A stretch of DNA of 64,000 bases from Cladorhizidae sp. MBARI D1340-BT2 (lineage: Eukaryota > Porifera > Demospongiae > Poecilosclerida > Cladorhizidae), in NCBI GenBank assembly GCA_028752905.1, contig JAQNBH010000011.1, positions 33,132,017 to 33,196,016 of the forward strand, given 5' to 3'. Below are positions 24,490 to 36,068 of this stretch, piece by piece (within the stretch, counting starts at the first letter, position 1; the number at the start of each line of letters is the position of its first letter). Position numbers and translations under genes: made by a program. The notes beneath the pieces are model-generated. The model worked only from the letters and a program-made list of their open reading frames with translations. It had not been told where the DNA came from and made no database searches.

Positions 24490-24760
24490 TTGCTCTGACC
24501 ACTGCCCTAGCCCTACATTAGCCACTGCCCTAGCCACTGCCCTAGCCCTACATTAGCCACTGCCCTAGCCCTACATTAGCCACTGCCCTAGCTCTATATT
24601 AAGCTAATGTCCTAGCTCCATGTAGCTACTGCCCTAATCTTAACCCTTAGCTATTGCCCTAAACCTAACCCTTAGCTATTACCCTAAACCTAACTCTTAG
24701 TTATTGCCCTAAACCTAACCTTTAGCTATTACCCTAACCCTAAGCTAAGCCTAATCCAAT
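24490..24760 (+). repeat. Degenerate CCCTA-rich repeats
   Basis: First ACTGCCCTAGCCCTACATTA units of about 23 bp, then looser CCCTAAACCTAACCCTTAG units of about 30 bp. It resembles degraded telomere-type sequence (CCCTAA) but is not a clean telomeric repeat. Confidence 0.8.
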
Positions 24761-24984
24761 AAAGTATGGATGACATTAGTGTGGGAAATGACAGTCGGAC
24801 ATCAGATATTTTCCGAACATCTCACATATTTCCCTGAACAAGAATCAATTTGCTCTGTCAAAATGTCCGAGCAACACTAAAACAAATTCTCTATGTACAT
24901 GCACACAACCACGAACGTATCGAAGGATCAGATTCCCCGACCTCCTAAATAGACAGAAAGTAATGAGGGGGTGCATAAAGCCCA

Positions 24985-25095
24985 GAGCATCGAAACATCA
25001 AGAGAGTAAAATTCAAGTTGATTATTGCGAAGATCATTGTAATTTTATTATGTCAATTATGTCAACTGAGAGTTCTCTGAGAGATCTTGGTTGTG
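24985..25095 (+). repeat. Dispersed GATGAAGG repeat, 5'-truncated copy
   Basis: Begins AGAGCATCGAAACATCAAGA, then AAGTTGATTATTGCGAAG, ATCATTGTAATTTTATTATG and GTCAACTGAGAGTTCTCTGA. The CTGATGA half of the core is missing. Confidence 0.65.
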
Positions 25096-25318
25096 ATCCC
25101 CCCCCCCACACACACACACACACACACTTCATTGTTGTGATGATGTAATGCCAGAATTGTGACGTGACAAAAGTGGGGACTCAGCTTCCTGCCACACGTG
25201 ATGGACAACTACACTGTATATACATACCCACCCACCCCTGTGTCTGTTTGAAACTCTCTGTATGTAATGATGTGCATTAATTAAGTTCTCACCTGTATAT
25301 ATGTGTGTGTGTGTGTAG

Positions 25319-25436
25319 GCCAAACCTAATGACCTTTTGTACTTTGCGGACATATGTGCTGGTCCGGGAGGCTTTTCAGAGTACGTTTTGTGGCGGAGGC
25401 AGTGGCATGCTAAGGGGTTTGGCTTCACCTTGAAAG
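25319..25436 (+). CDS. CMTR1: CMTR1 exon e (SAM-binding motif)
   Basis: 39 codons plus one base. The reading contains [20 protein letters not shown], the SAM-binding glycine-rich motif I of the FtsJ-like fold, followed by [12 protein letters not shown]. The Asp at the end of the first beta strand is codon 25349-25351. The acceptor has no pyrimidine run and follows a TG repeat; the donor is AAG|GTATTT. This exon alone is enough to name the gene. Confidence 0.97.
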
Positions 25437-25497
25437 GTATTTGGTGGTCACACTTGTTGTTGTTATTGTTGCATGCACATACATGTACATGTACATA

Positions 25498-25688
25498 GCA
25501 GGGGTGTATTTAGGGGGGGGCGGGGGGGGGCATCCGCCCCCCCTTGTATCATTCTCGCCCCCCCCCCTTGAAATTAGACACCACCCTTATACATTACATA
25601 CACCATCATTGTATCATTCTCGCCCCCCCTTATTTTTCCATATCTCAAGTTCGCCCCCCCTTGGCAAAATTTCTGTATACAACCCTGC
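25498..25688. mobile_element. MITE-like element with G/C runs
   Basis: The ends are inverted: GCAGGGGTGTAT on the left and ATACAACCCTGC on the right. The interior has a G run, then C runs each followed by TTG or TTGAAATT. The layout matches the element at 44996-45157. Confidence 0.65.
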
Positions 25689-25889
25689 ATAGTTTGTATA
25701 GTGTTGACCTTGTCTCTGATATATACGCTCTACCTCTCTTGATAGAGCCCACTTCAGTTGACGAGAGTTGTATGTAGGTCACCTTGATTTCTAATCGTGA
25801 TTCCTGATTTAGGCTGCTTCATGCGTAACCGCATGAAATAAGACCTGCGTTAGAATCTGCATTAAAGGATTCGGGCAAGCATGGCTTAA

Positions 25890-28553
25890 GGGGGGAAGAG
25901 GGCTGAAAACACATATTTTTTCAAATTTTTTTTTATGGGCCCAAAAGGGTTCATAATATGTCTGGAGTTTGAGTTTCAAGTTTCAGAGCAAGTGAATACT
26001 TGCATCAGAAGATATAGCCATTTTTATACAGTGCATTATTATTCCATTTCATTTCATTTCACTTCACATTGGAAGAGGTTCTCTCCCAGTCTTACCTGGC
26101 TACAATCGGGCGGTCGGCGATGATCGCCTACCCAAAATACAGTTTTTATATATCAAAATGTTCCCAATTTCATGGAGACCCTTACCAGTCGTTTGCGCAA
26201 TGAATTGGCCAGGTGGGGGGGTAGTGCGCAACCGCTAAGACGAGCACGTTTTTTAGGTCAAGGTTCACTTGAAACTTTTACACTGTTGAGTTATGGGGAA
26301 GAGAACAGAGAAGCATTTTAAACAGAAAGGCCAAGGATTCAAGAAGAGTGAAGACAAGAAGAAGAAAGCCCTACAGGCGGCTGTTGTTGAGCCTGTCACA
26401 GTAGCCGCGCAAGGCAAGTTTTAATGTTTATCTCCATACTAAAAAGTTACTAGCTGTTTCCTTTCCTTTGTTAGTGAGTCTCTTGGATCCTGTGGGTGGG
26501 GTAGCGCCTTCTGTGAACCTTCACTTACCTTGCAATCAATTGCAAATGTCTGAAGAGAGGCCAGTTCCATTGGTGACTATGACAAGTGACTATGACCAGG
26601 AAGAAGTTGGCTCTCATGGATAATTCAGCTGCTTCTGTGGCTGTTGCTACTGGAACTACTGGCTCTACCTCTTTGGACTCAGGTGGTGTTGGAGAACTAG
26701 GTAAGGGTAATCGTATAATAAACTTAGATAAGCTTAGAGAGGTCATAGAAAGGTGTAATAAGTTGGTAACTGAGCTCCCTTGCAACTGAAGCCCGTAGGG
26801 GAGGCATGGTTTACTTTTTGTTCAAATTGTAGTAACACTCGAGACATCTCAAACCCTGTATCTGTAGAAGCATTCTTTGAACATCCAGTCAGTACTGGGT
26901 GCTCGCATTGCTGGAATTAGTCATTCTGGTCTGGAAGACATCACTGCAGTCATGGATATGTTGCCCCCTCTTAGTTCCACTTGTTTTTTAAAAATATACT
27001 AGGTCAATAGGGAGTGACGCAAATGCAGTAACAGAGTATTATGTTGGATGCCGCTCATAGGTTACATGATTTTTATAGGGTTAGGCATGAAGACATCATT
27101 GATGTTAGTATTACTGTTGACGGCACATGGCTTAGACAGGGCCACAAATCAAATTATGGCTTGGTTGCGGTGATGTCTTGGGACACTGGAGAGGTTTTAG
27201 ATTATTATCTTATGTCTAATTTCAAGCTTGTGCGCGAAGACCTGAAGATGAAACAGAAGCAAGTTACACAGAATGGTTTGAGGGTCACAAGGTAAATTGT
27301 GAAGCCAATTTTGAAGGCTCTTCGGTTTCTATGGAAGTTGTAGGAACACAAAAACTTTTTTAGCGTTCGGTGGAGAGACTGAAGCTTAGGTACACACACA
27401 TTAATTAGTGATGGGTATACAAATGCACATAAACGGGAGTGCAACAAGTGTCGGGCTTGCCATCGAGAGGCAGCAGAGTTTCAATGGAGGGCGGAGCATT
27501 GTATGGTCCTGGCAAGGGGGACCTGTAACATTTTTATTTTGTTTGTGTCTTGCTTTCTATTGTCAAACAGAGATTTCAAACAAAGATTACTGGAAGATAC
27601 TTTTGTTTATGTGTATTTTTGTCAAGCTTAGAAATTACTGGAGGATGACTTTTGTTTGTGTTCTATTGTTTTTCAGGGATTACTGGAGGGTGTCGGAAGA
27701 CATGTGTGGAGGGCGACGATGGATGGACCTGGGCATGGGAGCCCTGCAAATGATGACGTGTTTATGTTTGCTAATTCAATATTAGCAAAGCAACGTAACA
27801 AGTTTGATGCGTCTTTAATTTATGTGTATGTATATATATATAATTATTGTTGGTTTTGAAGTTGTAGTTAGGATGTAGGATACTGCTGTTGTTGAAAAAA
27901 TAAAGGACTGTGAAAGTCAATTGGTTGCTTTCAACATTTTTGTTTGTACACACACAATTCTAGTAATGAGGGGATGTATTCTAGTGAAGCAGGGGCAGCT
28001 GGGATGTGATTACAAACTGCTTGGACTTCAAGGCTCAATATCTCTGAAGTGATTTTTGAAAAACCGTTCAAATGATAACTTGAATATTTATTATCCTTTC
28101 ATTAAAAAAATTATTTCATTTGAAAGCAAATTTTATATTCTACAACTTGCGCGAGAGTTTTTGTTTGATACGATTACTAAAAAATACCTATAGATGGAAA
28201 TTTAACGTGATGTCATAAATCTATGTTCAGAAAATGCAACAAAAAAACTTTTTTTCGAAATTTCAAGACGCGCAGTTTGTAGTGCTCATTATGATTGACT
28301 AATAGACCGAATAAGAGCCTCGCAAAGGTCGTTACTGCAAAGTGGTTTACTTAACGGCTTACGGTCCGCACTGGAAGAGCCTATAATGAGCCAGGAAAAA
28401 ATTATGGCGAAACTAAATGACAAAAGAGACTTACCATTAGAAAGCACAGACTGCAAGCTATAATTTGATATATAAATTGGGAAACTAGAGTGAATGCGAG
28501 CAAAGATATGGTACTTTATATGAGACTACGCGATACGCAGCCTTCTTTCCCCC
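25890..28553 (+). mobile_element. Kolobok-type DNA transposon, decayed, flanked by TTAA
   Basis: TTAA at 25886-25889 and at 28554-28557 flanks inverted ends, GGGGGGAAGAGGGCTG and, read inward from the right, GGGGGAAAGAAGGCTG. TTAA duplication and this size are typical of Kolobok elements. The interior holds broken pieces of a transposase in order on the + strand (26293-27295). The element lies in a CMTR1 intron in the same orientation as the gene. Stops and frameshifts show it is dead. Confidence 0.75.
26293..27300 (+). pseudogene. Kolobok/Mutator-like transposase remnant
   Basis: Four pieces in different frames. The first begins MGKRTEKHFKQKG and ends with a stop after 43 codons. The second has GNRIINLDKLREVIE, like the N-terminal part of these transposases. 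The third reads AGISHSGLEDI and LPPLSSTC, as in the conserved block before the catalytic core. The fourth, at 27041-27295, reads DVSITVDGTWLRQGHKSNYG and VLDYYLMS, the VDGTW catalytic-core motif of the Mutator-like transposase domain. The C-terminal half is not recognisable. Named from remembered family patterns. Confidence 0.65.
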
Positions 28554-28557
28554 TTAA

Positions 28558-29590
28558 GACTCCGATGTCCGGTATCCATGTCTTCATAGCACTCCGTCCC
28601 TGACTCCATGTCCCTGTGTGCCAAGGTTACCATTCCACTGTTCCAGTTCAGAAGTGAGGTAGGCGGATGCACTCCCCGGCATGAGCATGAACTGTAAATA
28701 CATCAAGTAGGCGGAGCTACAGTTGCCTAGGGCTAGTGACGTCTTCTCATGGACCTAGCCTGCTGGATTGGGAGGGGCTATGGTGGCTACATTCCGGGCA
28801 TCTTCTGCAGCGAGATAGAGGCCCTAGTCGAGGCACACAGTGGAGATCTCACGGTTCCTTTGTTCGTACAAACATACATGTATAAGAGTCCACCTCTTGA
28901 GAGAGCACCCTGTGGTTCACATCAATACTAGTCTTGCTGGTGGGTTTTCAAGGATGGACTACTCTACTCCTGGAAAGGCGTGGCTTCACAAACGAGCTGA
29001 GTTCAGAATAATCAGACATAAATTCTCGTTATATACATAGATGTACAGTCGTGGACTAGAAAGGGTTAACCTATTAACCCCTCTGAGGGAAGGAGACCAT
29101 TCTCTTAGCCCACCCACCTTCAGGAGGAACAATGTAACAATTTCCCCCTCTTAAGACCCCCACGCTCCCATTTTCAGGAGGAAGCTTTAGGATATTTCAT
29201 TAGGATATTTCATTAGGATATTTCATTAGGATATTTCTACAACTTGAACTTCTATAGTACATGTGACAATTTGCAGTGAGCACCGGTAAAAGGTGTTATA
29301 AACATTGAGGGTGCTGGGGTTATACATATACATGTATTGCGATATTGAGGGATAAGGGAGGAGGGGTGGCGGGACAGCATGATGGCAGCTGAATTCCGTA
29401 TCAACATTCTCAAGTGTCTTGTGCAGTTAGAAAGAAAAATTGGACAACATATACGGCATATATAATCTCTAACAGGAACCGAAGTTACTATGTACTTGTG
29501 TCCAATCTACCTGCCATTATTGGAAGGGTGGTTACTATTGATTGCAGTTGTGAAGGAGTTCAGGTACCTGTTTGCAAGACTTGTAATCGT
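28558..29590. other. Intron sequence without recognised genes
   Basis: A 14 bp repeat (AGGATATTTCATTA, about four copies) lies at 29188-29237. Nothing else is supported. Confidence 0.55.
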
Positions 29591-29592
29591 TT

Positions 29593-29660
29593 GGTGCCCA
29601 TGGTTCAATGGTAGAGTGACCGCCCGGAAAGCAGAAATCAAGGGTTCTAATGCTGGAATA
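29593..29660 (+). other. tRNA-like or SINE-head sequence, degenerate
   Basis: Contains TGGTTCAATGGTAGAGTG, close to a tRNA D-arm/A box, and 40 bases on GGGTTCTAATGC, close to a T-arm/B box (GGTTCGAATCC). The acceptor ends do not pair and the T-stem is broken, so it is at most a tRNA pseudogene or the head of a tRNA-derived SINE. Confidence 0.35.
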
Positions 29661-29734
29661 TATTGAATTTTTGCCCTCCATTGTCTTTAATTCTCAGCTT
29701 ATCAGAGATTACTATAACTATTTGAGTACAATAC

Positions 29735-29890
29735 GATATACACACATGCATACACACACTAACACTAACACACACAACATGCACACACACACACTAACAC
29801 ACACAACATGCACACACACACACTAACACACACAACATACACACACACACACAACATGCACACACACTAACACACACATACACACAGAGA
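29735..29890 (+). repeat. CA-rich simple repeat
   Basis: ACACACAC runs broken by ACTAACAC and AACATGC words, partly in tandem. Confidence 0.9.
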
Positions 29891-29974
29891 TAGAGGTAAT
29901 GACCATCCACTCTCCTTATTCAGTTTAACATGACGTGGGTGGTTAAACAGAAATGCTTCACAAGTTAACACCTT

Positions 29975-30800
29975 TCATCGTGAACATGCTAATGGATGCT
30001 AGATCCTGTGTCACATGAAGTGAGGTGGAGTAACAGAGCTGTCCACTGGTATATAAGTGCATGAACATGCTAGTGGATAGAGCTAGCTAGGTGAAGACCC
30101 TGTGTCACATGAAGTGAGGTGGAGTAACAGAGCTGTCCACTGGTATATAAGTGCATGAACATGCTAGTGGATAGAGCTAGCTAGGTGAAGAGCCTGTGTC
30201 ACATGAAGTGAGGTGGAGTAACAGAGCTGTCCACTGGTATATAAGTATGAACATGCTAGTGGATAGAGCTAGCTAGGTGAAGATCCTGTGTCACATGAAG
30301 TGAGGTGGAGTAACAGAGCTGTCCACTGGTATATAAGTGCATGAACATGCTAGTGGATAGAGCTAGCTAGGTGAAGATCCTGTGTCACATGAAGTGAGGT
30401 GGAGTAACAGAGCTGTCCACTGGTATATAAGTGCATGAACATGCTAGTGGATAGAGCTAGCTAGGTGAAGACCCTGTGTCACATGAAGTGAGGTGGAGTA
30501 ACAGAGCTGTCCACTGGTATATAAGTGCATGAACATGCTAGTGGATAGAGCTAGCTAGGTGAAGACCCTGTGTCACATGAAGTGAGGTGGAGTAACATAG
30601 CTGTCCACTGGTATATAAGTGCATGAACATGCTAGTGGTTAGAGCTAGCTAGGTGAAGACCCTGTGTCACATGAAGTGAGGTGGAGTAACAGAGCTGTCC
30701 ACTGGTATATAAGTGCATGAACATGCTAGTGGATAGAGCTAGCTAGGTGAAGATCCTGTGTCACATGAAGTGAGGTGGTGTAACAGAGCTGTCCACTGGT
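29975..30800 (+). repeat. Minisatellite, 94 bp unit, about 9 copies
   Basis: Unit words are CATGAACATGCTAGTGGATA, GAGCTAGCTAGGTGAAGA, TGTGTCACATGAAGTGAGGT and ACAGAGCTGTCCACTGG. Spacing between equal words is 94 bases. Copies are nearly identical. Confidence 0.97.
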
Positions 30801-31220
30801 GAACTTTCCTTGTTGACCTTATGAGGACCTATGTCTTGCCACAAGGATACCTGGAAAACCCTCATGGGATTTAGCAGCTGCCTCTCAATCCAGCAGAGCA
30901 GGTGCTAGTCTGTTAAAATACACTGTTCCAATTATGGATATTTGTAGCTCCGCCTACTTCACATGTGTGGTTCATGTTTATGCTGACTCTAGAATAACCT
31001 GCTTACAGACCTCACCTCTCACCTTGTGTAGTAACAATGTTACTGAAGTTCAACATTCTCGTGTTGTTTGCACGTGTGACTTCCACTATGCACTAAATAT
31101 TTCCCTCGAAAATCTTTCAGTTTGTCACCATCGGTGGATATTTAACCACTCGAAAATATCCTGATGTATGGTAGGTTTCTTCTAACAATTAGCATATTTT
31201 GTGTGTGTGTGTGTATGTAG

Positions 31221-31295
31221 ATCCAGAGAGCGGCTCAGATTTCAAACTGGACAACTTCTTAGCAGCTCCTTGTGAATCATTTGACCCACATTACG
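31221..31295 (+). CDS. CMTR1: CMTR1 exon f
   Basis: Two bases complete a codon, then 24 codons and one base. The reading contains SDFKLDNF and ends FDPHYG, matching NDFKLEDF and FEPYYG in human CMTR1. The acceptor is ATGTAG after a GT repeat, and the donor is ACG|GTGTGT. The phase agrees with both neighbours. Confidence 0.92.
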
Positions 31296-31589
31296 GTGTG
31301 TTAATTAATTTAATGAATATCAAGTCATGTGTTAACTAATAGTACCTATTTTAGTTGTTCAGTACATGGTACATTTAGATGTCTGGAGAGGAGAGGGCAT
31401 CTCCATGGCTACACATTCATCCCAGTAAATAAGCAGGTTGGGTAGGTTATGGATTATCTCTATTCTCAGTGCTCGTACGTGGCGAGGCTTCGTCTTGCCT
31501 TGCCCTGTATGAGCTCCTTGACTAGAGATAATCTGTACCTCACCCTATCCCGAGCCTAATAATAAATTAACCAAACGCACCAATCATTA

Positions 31590-32700
31590 AACACACTTAT
31601 CAATCATTACCAATCATTAACTAATATGTAAACACACTTATCAATCATTATCAATCATTACTAATATGTAAACACTTATCAATCATTACTAATATATAAA
31701 AACAATTATCAATCATTACTAATTATATAAACACTTATCAATCATTACTAATATATAAACACAATTATCAATCATTACTAATATGTTACTAATATGTAAA
31801 CACACTTGTCAATCATTACTAATATGTAAACACACTTATCAAACATTACTAATATGTAAACACTTATCAATCATTACAATATGTAAACACACTTATCAAT
31901 CATTACTAATATATAAAACTAATATATAAACACACTTACTAACATGTAAACACACTTATCAATCATTACAATATGTAAACACACTTATCAATCGTTACTA
32001 ATATATAAACACACTTATCAATCATTACTAATATGTAAACACACTTATCAATCATTACAATATATAAACACACTTATCAATCATTACTAATGTAAACACT
32101 TATCAATCATTACTAATATGTAAACACACTTATCAATCATTACCAATCATTACTAATATGTAAACACACTTATCAATCATTACAATATATAAACACACTT
32201 GTCAATCATTACTAATATGTAAACACACTTATCAATCATTACCAATATGTAGACACACTTATCAATCATTACTAATATGTAAACACACTTACTAATATAT
32301 AAAAACACACTTATCAATCATTACCAATATGTAAGCACACTTACCAATCATTACAATATGTAAGCACACTTATCAATCATTACTAATATGTAAACACACT
32401 TACTAATATATAAACACACTTATCAATCATTACTAATATGTAAACACACTTATCAATCATTACTAATATGTAAACATACTTATCAATCATTACTAATATG
32501 TAAACACACTTATCAATCATTACAATATTGTAAACACACTTATCAATCATTACAATATGTAAACACACATCAATCATTACTAATATATAAACAAATATAT
32601 AAACACACTTATCAATCATTACTAATATGTAAACACACTTATCAATCATTACTAATATGTAAACACACTTATCTAATATGTAAACACAGATCAATCATAC
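31590..32700 (+). repeat. Minisatellite, about 30 bp AT-rich unit, about 38 copies
   Basis: Unit words are TATGTAAACACACTTATC and AATCATTACTAA, with many deletions and ATATAA variants. The 103-codon minus frame in it is a repeat artefact. Confidence 0.95.
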
Positions 32701-33049
32701 CAGTAAAGGTACCACGATATCACAAAGAAATATGAACAGCGAGTTGGACTCTTCTTGGCCTTATACCCTAAGATCTCGCCCCAACTATGGTAAATATTAT
32801 ATGTACCCTGGGTAGAATATTTACCACAGCCGGGGTGAGATCTTGGAGCAAGGTTGGGCGTGATGCTAGGAAGTTCCAACTCGCCGTTCAATATTAGCTA
32901 CCAAAATGATTAAATGTCGCCCCTCTAAATAGCCCATTGTGATATGTTCAGAACACAGCAAGGCACCCAAAGTAAGTATACGATGCAACAATCTCATTCA
33001 TACAAGCATTGCACAAGACAACTGTATCATATATATATATATATATATA

Positions 33050-33235
33050 CTGGAGATGGCACAAAGGTAGGCCTGGTCTTAATAACACATGACATGATGT
33101 AATATATAATTACTGGAGATGGCCACTCCTACAAAGGGAGGCCTGGTCTTAACCTAACACATGACATGATGTAATATATAATTACTGGAGATGGCCACTC
33201 CTATAAAGAGAGGCCTGGTAACACATGACATGATG
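33050..33235 (+). repeat. Short tandem repeat, about 65-70 bp unit, 3 copies
   Basis: Unit words are TACTGGAGATGG, GGCCTGGT and AACACATGACATGATGTA. It follows a TA microsatellite at 33030-33048. Confidence 0.85.
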
Positions 33236-33239
33236 TACT

Positions 33240-34150
33240 AACAATAATGCCACAACGACTAAGACTACACACAGTGTTATTACAACATAGCATACCCGTG
33301 ACTTCAGCTCTTTCAGACTAGTGAGCCGTATGAATATTCATATCTTCATAATTGTTGACTTGCTGCATAGTTGACGCACACTGAATAGAAATGGCAGTGG
33401 CAGTGTGCAGCATGGTATATATACTGATATCATAATGTGCTGAGCCTGAAGCATAGGAAAACTGCTTCTTCCAACTCCTGATCTCTTCCAGTCTTCATAG
33501 TCTCAGCTTCTCTGCTGCACCCCATCTCTGTCGGCTTTCCTTTGTAAGCTCTCAACTCTGTCAGTATCCTCTTTATTTGTCTGAAAATGTGGAGATTCCC
33601 TTTGCATACTGTTCAGACAGAAGCTTCTGTCAGTCTCATGTAGAACTCGACTTCCTGCTCCATTGTTAGGCTTTTGTGTGCTCTTTTTGCAGTCTCTTTC
33701 TTCTCCACGACGGCCATTCCGCAGCAGCTGCCTATAAAAAGGTAGCGCATGCACGTGATCTCTATGATTATCAGGAGGGTGCATTTGATAGTGATTGGAA
33801 TTTGCGAGGCTTTGGATTAAAGTGATCCGCATAAATAAGGGTCTACTGGGTCTACTGTATATACAATAGAATGCACATGCATTATTCATAGTTCATTAGC
33901 TAATCACATGAATTATCATAGTTCATTAGCTAATGCACATGATTAGCTAATGTGCATGCATTATTCATAGTTCATTAGCTTCACTGTTCCACCCAATATA
34001 AATAGGTAAAGGGTATAAATAAGTAAAAGGTGTAAATAGGTAAAGGGTGTCTATAGATAAAGAGTTGCTGTGCACAACTGCACAGCCCGGATACCTACAC
34101 AGATAGACACAGATAGAGCTACATCTTTCAACCCACATATCAAATGTACA
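33240..34150. other. Intron sequence without a supported gene
   Basis: A 128-codon minus frame at 33503-33889 has no recognised motif. 33880-33985 holds three copies of TCATAGTTCATTAGCTAA, and 34000-34060 a short GTAAAGGGT repeat. Confidence 0.55.
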
Positions 34151-34151
34151 T

Positions 34152-34372
34152 TAAAAGTCAGTTATCCGAATACCTCAGCTAACCGAAGGCTACAGAAGTC
34201 CTGCCCAGGGCTATGCGAGCTACACTTTTTTCCCCACTTTGCACACAGTAGCGACTGAATACAACATGGAAGGTTGACTATCCACCATTTTGTGAGGAGT
34301 AAGGACAAGACGAAGACCTTCCACACCGAAGTTCAGTAATCCATCCCAACATGTTCAGACAACTGACTTCTA
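34152..34372. mobile_element. pogo/Tigger-like short element
   Basis: The left end has AAGTCAGTTATCCGAATAC. Read inward from the right end is AAGTCAGTTGTCTGAACATG. The interior word GACCTTCCACACCGAAGTTC is shared with the element at 3.5 kb. No coding capacity. Confidence 0.65.
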
Positions 34373-34503
34373 ATATAAACTCAATCAGAACACACACAAA
34401 AAATGAATTTCATGTGTTAGCATTCATGTGTTAGCATCAGGATTTGTTCTCTGGATTCCCACCCTTTACCTAGTTATTATTTTCAAACATGTTGTGTTTC
34501 CAG

Positions 34504-34622
34504 GTGTCGGAGGCTACGATGGCGATGGAGACATCACCATCACCGCAAACATCGAGGCATTCAGAGATTACGTCATGGAGTGCACCGACAACCAAGGAGT
34601 CCACTTTGTAATGGCAGATGGT
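34504..34622 (+). CDS. CMTR1: CMTR1 exon g (catalytic Asp)
   Basis: Two bases then 39 codons. The reading contains YDGDGDIT and ends GVHFVMADG. The Asp codon at 34617-34619 in the MADG motif corresponds to the catalytic Asp (human D364). The acceptor is TTTCCAG and the donor GGT|GTAAGT. Ending at GGT in phase 0 gives the expected MADG-G join with the next exon. Confidence 0.95.
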
Positions 34623-34639
34623 GTAAGTTCATCCAACCT

Positions 34640-34880
34640 CCATTTCTATTGGGTTGGTGGCATATATATATATGCATATATTATATAAACATTGCATATA
34701 TTATATAAACATATTATATATGTGTATATATATATGTATGTATATATGCATAATATGTATGTGTATACATTATATATTATATATACTGTATATGTACATA
34801 GTATGTATATAATGTATATAGTGAATGTATATATGTATTTATACTACATCACGTCATCTGTGGCTAATCTGATTGGTTAA
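34640..34880. repeat. AT-rich TATATA/TGTATA simple repeat
   Basis: Long runs of TATATA and GTATGTATAT words directly downstream of CMTR1 exon g. Confidence 0.85.
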
Positions 34881-34884
34881 TAAC

Positions 34885-35410
34885 TGTAGGTTACATAGGC
34901 GCGTAACCTACACTTTTAACCGGATGTAGTTTAGCGTGTGCGCAATGTAGTATAAGTAAGATAGCCTATACTCCACTCGCGGGTTATGCGCCAGTGTAAC
35001 CTACTCGATTGGGACACTGCAGTTGGTTGAATAGCGATGGGAGAAGAAACAGAAGGTCCTGGCTGCAGCCACTGCAAAATATCTGGGTTCATAAATCCCT
35101 GAAGTTGAAGGAGTTTTTTATTATCAGTTGAAGGAAGTTGTTCCAACTCAGCTGCGTGTTTATCTAGCAGTACTTTGTCAATAGCTGGGGCGCCTTGGTC
35201 AATAGTAAAAGATTCTTCCATTTCTAGTTGCTATGTAGTTTAGCGCATGCGCAATGTAGTATAAGTAAGATAGCCTATACAAAAGAGTCGGTTATGCGCC
35301 AGTGTAACCTACTCATTTGCTGTTACATTCCTCGGCTTCGCCTCGGGGTAACCGCAAACTCGGAGGTTACATAGGCGCATAACCGACTCTTTTGTATAGG
35401 CTATCCTATA
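34885..35410. mobile_element. Hairpin-forming element carrying a small ORF
   Basis: The sequence at 34928-35005 recurs at 35228-35315 as a direct copy (GCGCAATGTAGTATAAGTAA, GATAGCCTATAC, TTATGCGCCAGTGTAACC). The second copy is followed by its inverse at 35363-35405, forming a near-perfect hairpin of about 40 pairs with a GCTTCGGC-like loop region. It looks like a composite MITE that captured the minus-strand ORF between the two direct copies. Confidence 0.6.
34985..35221 (-). CDS. Unknown small ORF inside the hairpin element
   Basis: Starts MEESFTIDQGAPAID and contains LLDKHAAELEQLPSTDN and GFMNPDILQWLQPGP. Composition looks protein-like rather than repeat-like for about 80 residues, then it runs into the repeat. 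It could be a first exon or a captured gene fragment. I do not recognise it. Confidence 0.3.
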
Positions 35411-36060
35411 CATATATATGGGCTTGATCATATGGTAACAGAATTTCACTTTCACTACTTATGGGACTGCTACTCAGCTAAGAAAGACTCGACATTTTAT
35501 CAAAATATATCTCCATGTAGGTCTCCATGGACACTTGAATGTTACTGTATGATGATATTCAGAAATATTTTTTCCTTTGAGTGAGACCAGAAAAAGGACA
35601 CGGTAACGGAATTTCATAAAATTAACACAGGGTTGTACGCAATGTCATATAACCTGCTGTTCTTGTACAGAAATGCCTTAATGGTGGATCTGGTATTTTA
35701 TTACTATGCATACACAAGAATGGTGGAGGTTTCAGCAATCCTTCTAGTAAAGAAAAGTTAAAAAAGTTTGGTAATGCTTGGTAACGGAATTTCACAGTAA
35801 CGGAATTTCAAATGTTAATGATGTTCTATAACCATGCATGGCTCTTGTGGACTGGACACTTACTCTATCAAAGTTCATCACCTCATTTACCTTTTAAAAA
35901 GACCCTTATTAGTGTGAAAAATTAGGACGATTTATTTTATATGTGCAATTTTTTCTCCATTTCATGCTGTGATACAACTAATTGACTGCTTCACTTTCCT
36001 GATGCCTGCAGTGAGTATCGTATGCATATCTGCACAATGTGTGTGTGCTGCTCTTGAGAA
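35410..36060. other. Intron sequence without recognised features
   Basis: The words GGTAACGGAATTTCA and GTAACGGAATTTCAT recur four times between 35430 and 35815. No gene is supported. Confidence 0.5.
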
Positions 36061-36068
36061 TGATACAA

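Noticed and set aside
24640..24760. Interstitial telomere
   Set aside because: CCCTAA-like words are present but the units are irregular and about 30 bp long.
29593..29660. Functional tRNA gene
   Set aside because: The A and B box words are present, but the acceptor and T stems do not pair.
33503..33889. 128-codon minus-strand frame as a gene
   Set aside because: No motif, no splice context, no similarity I can recognise. Kept only as a note in the intron entry.
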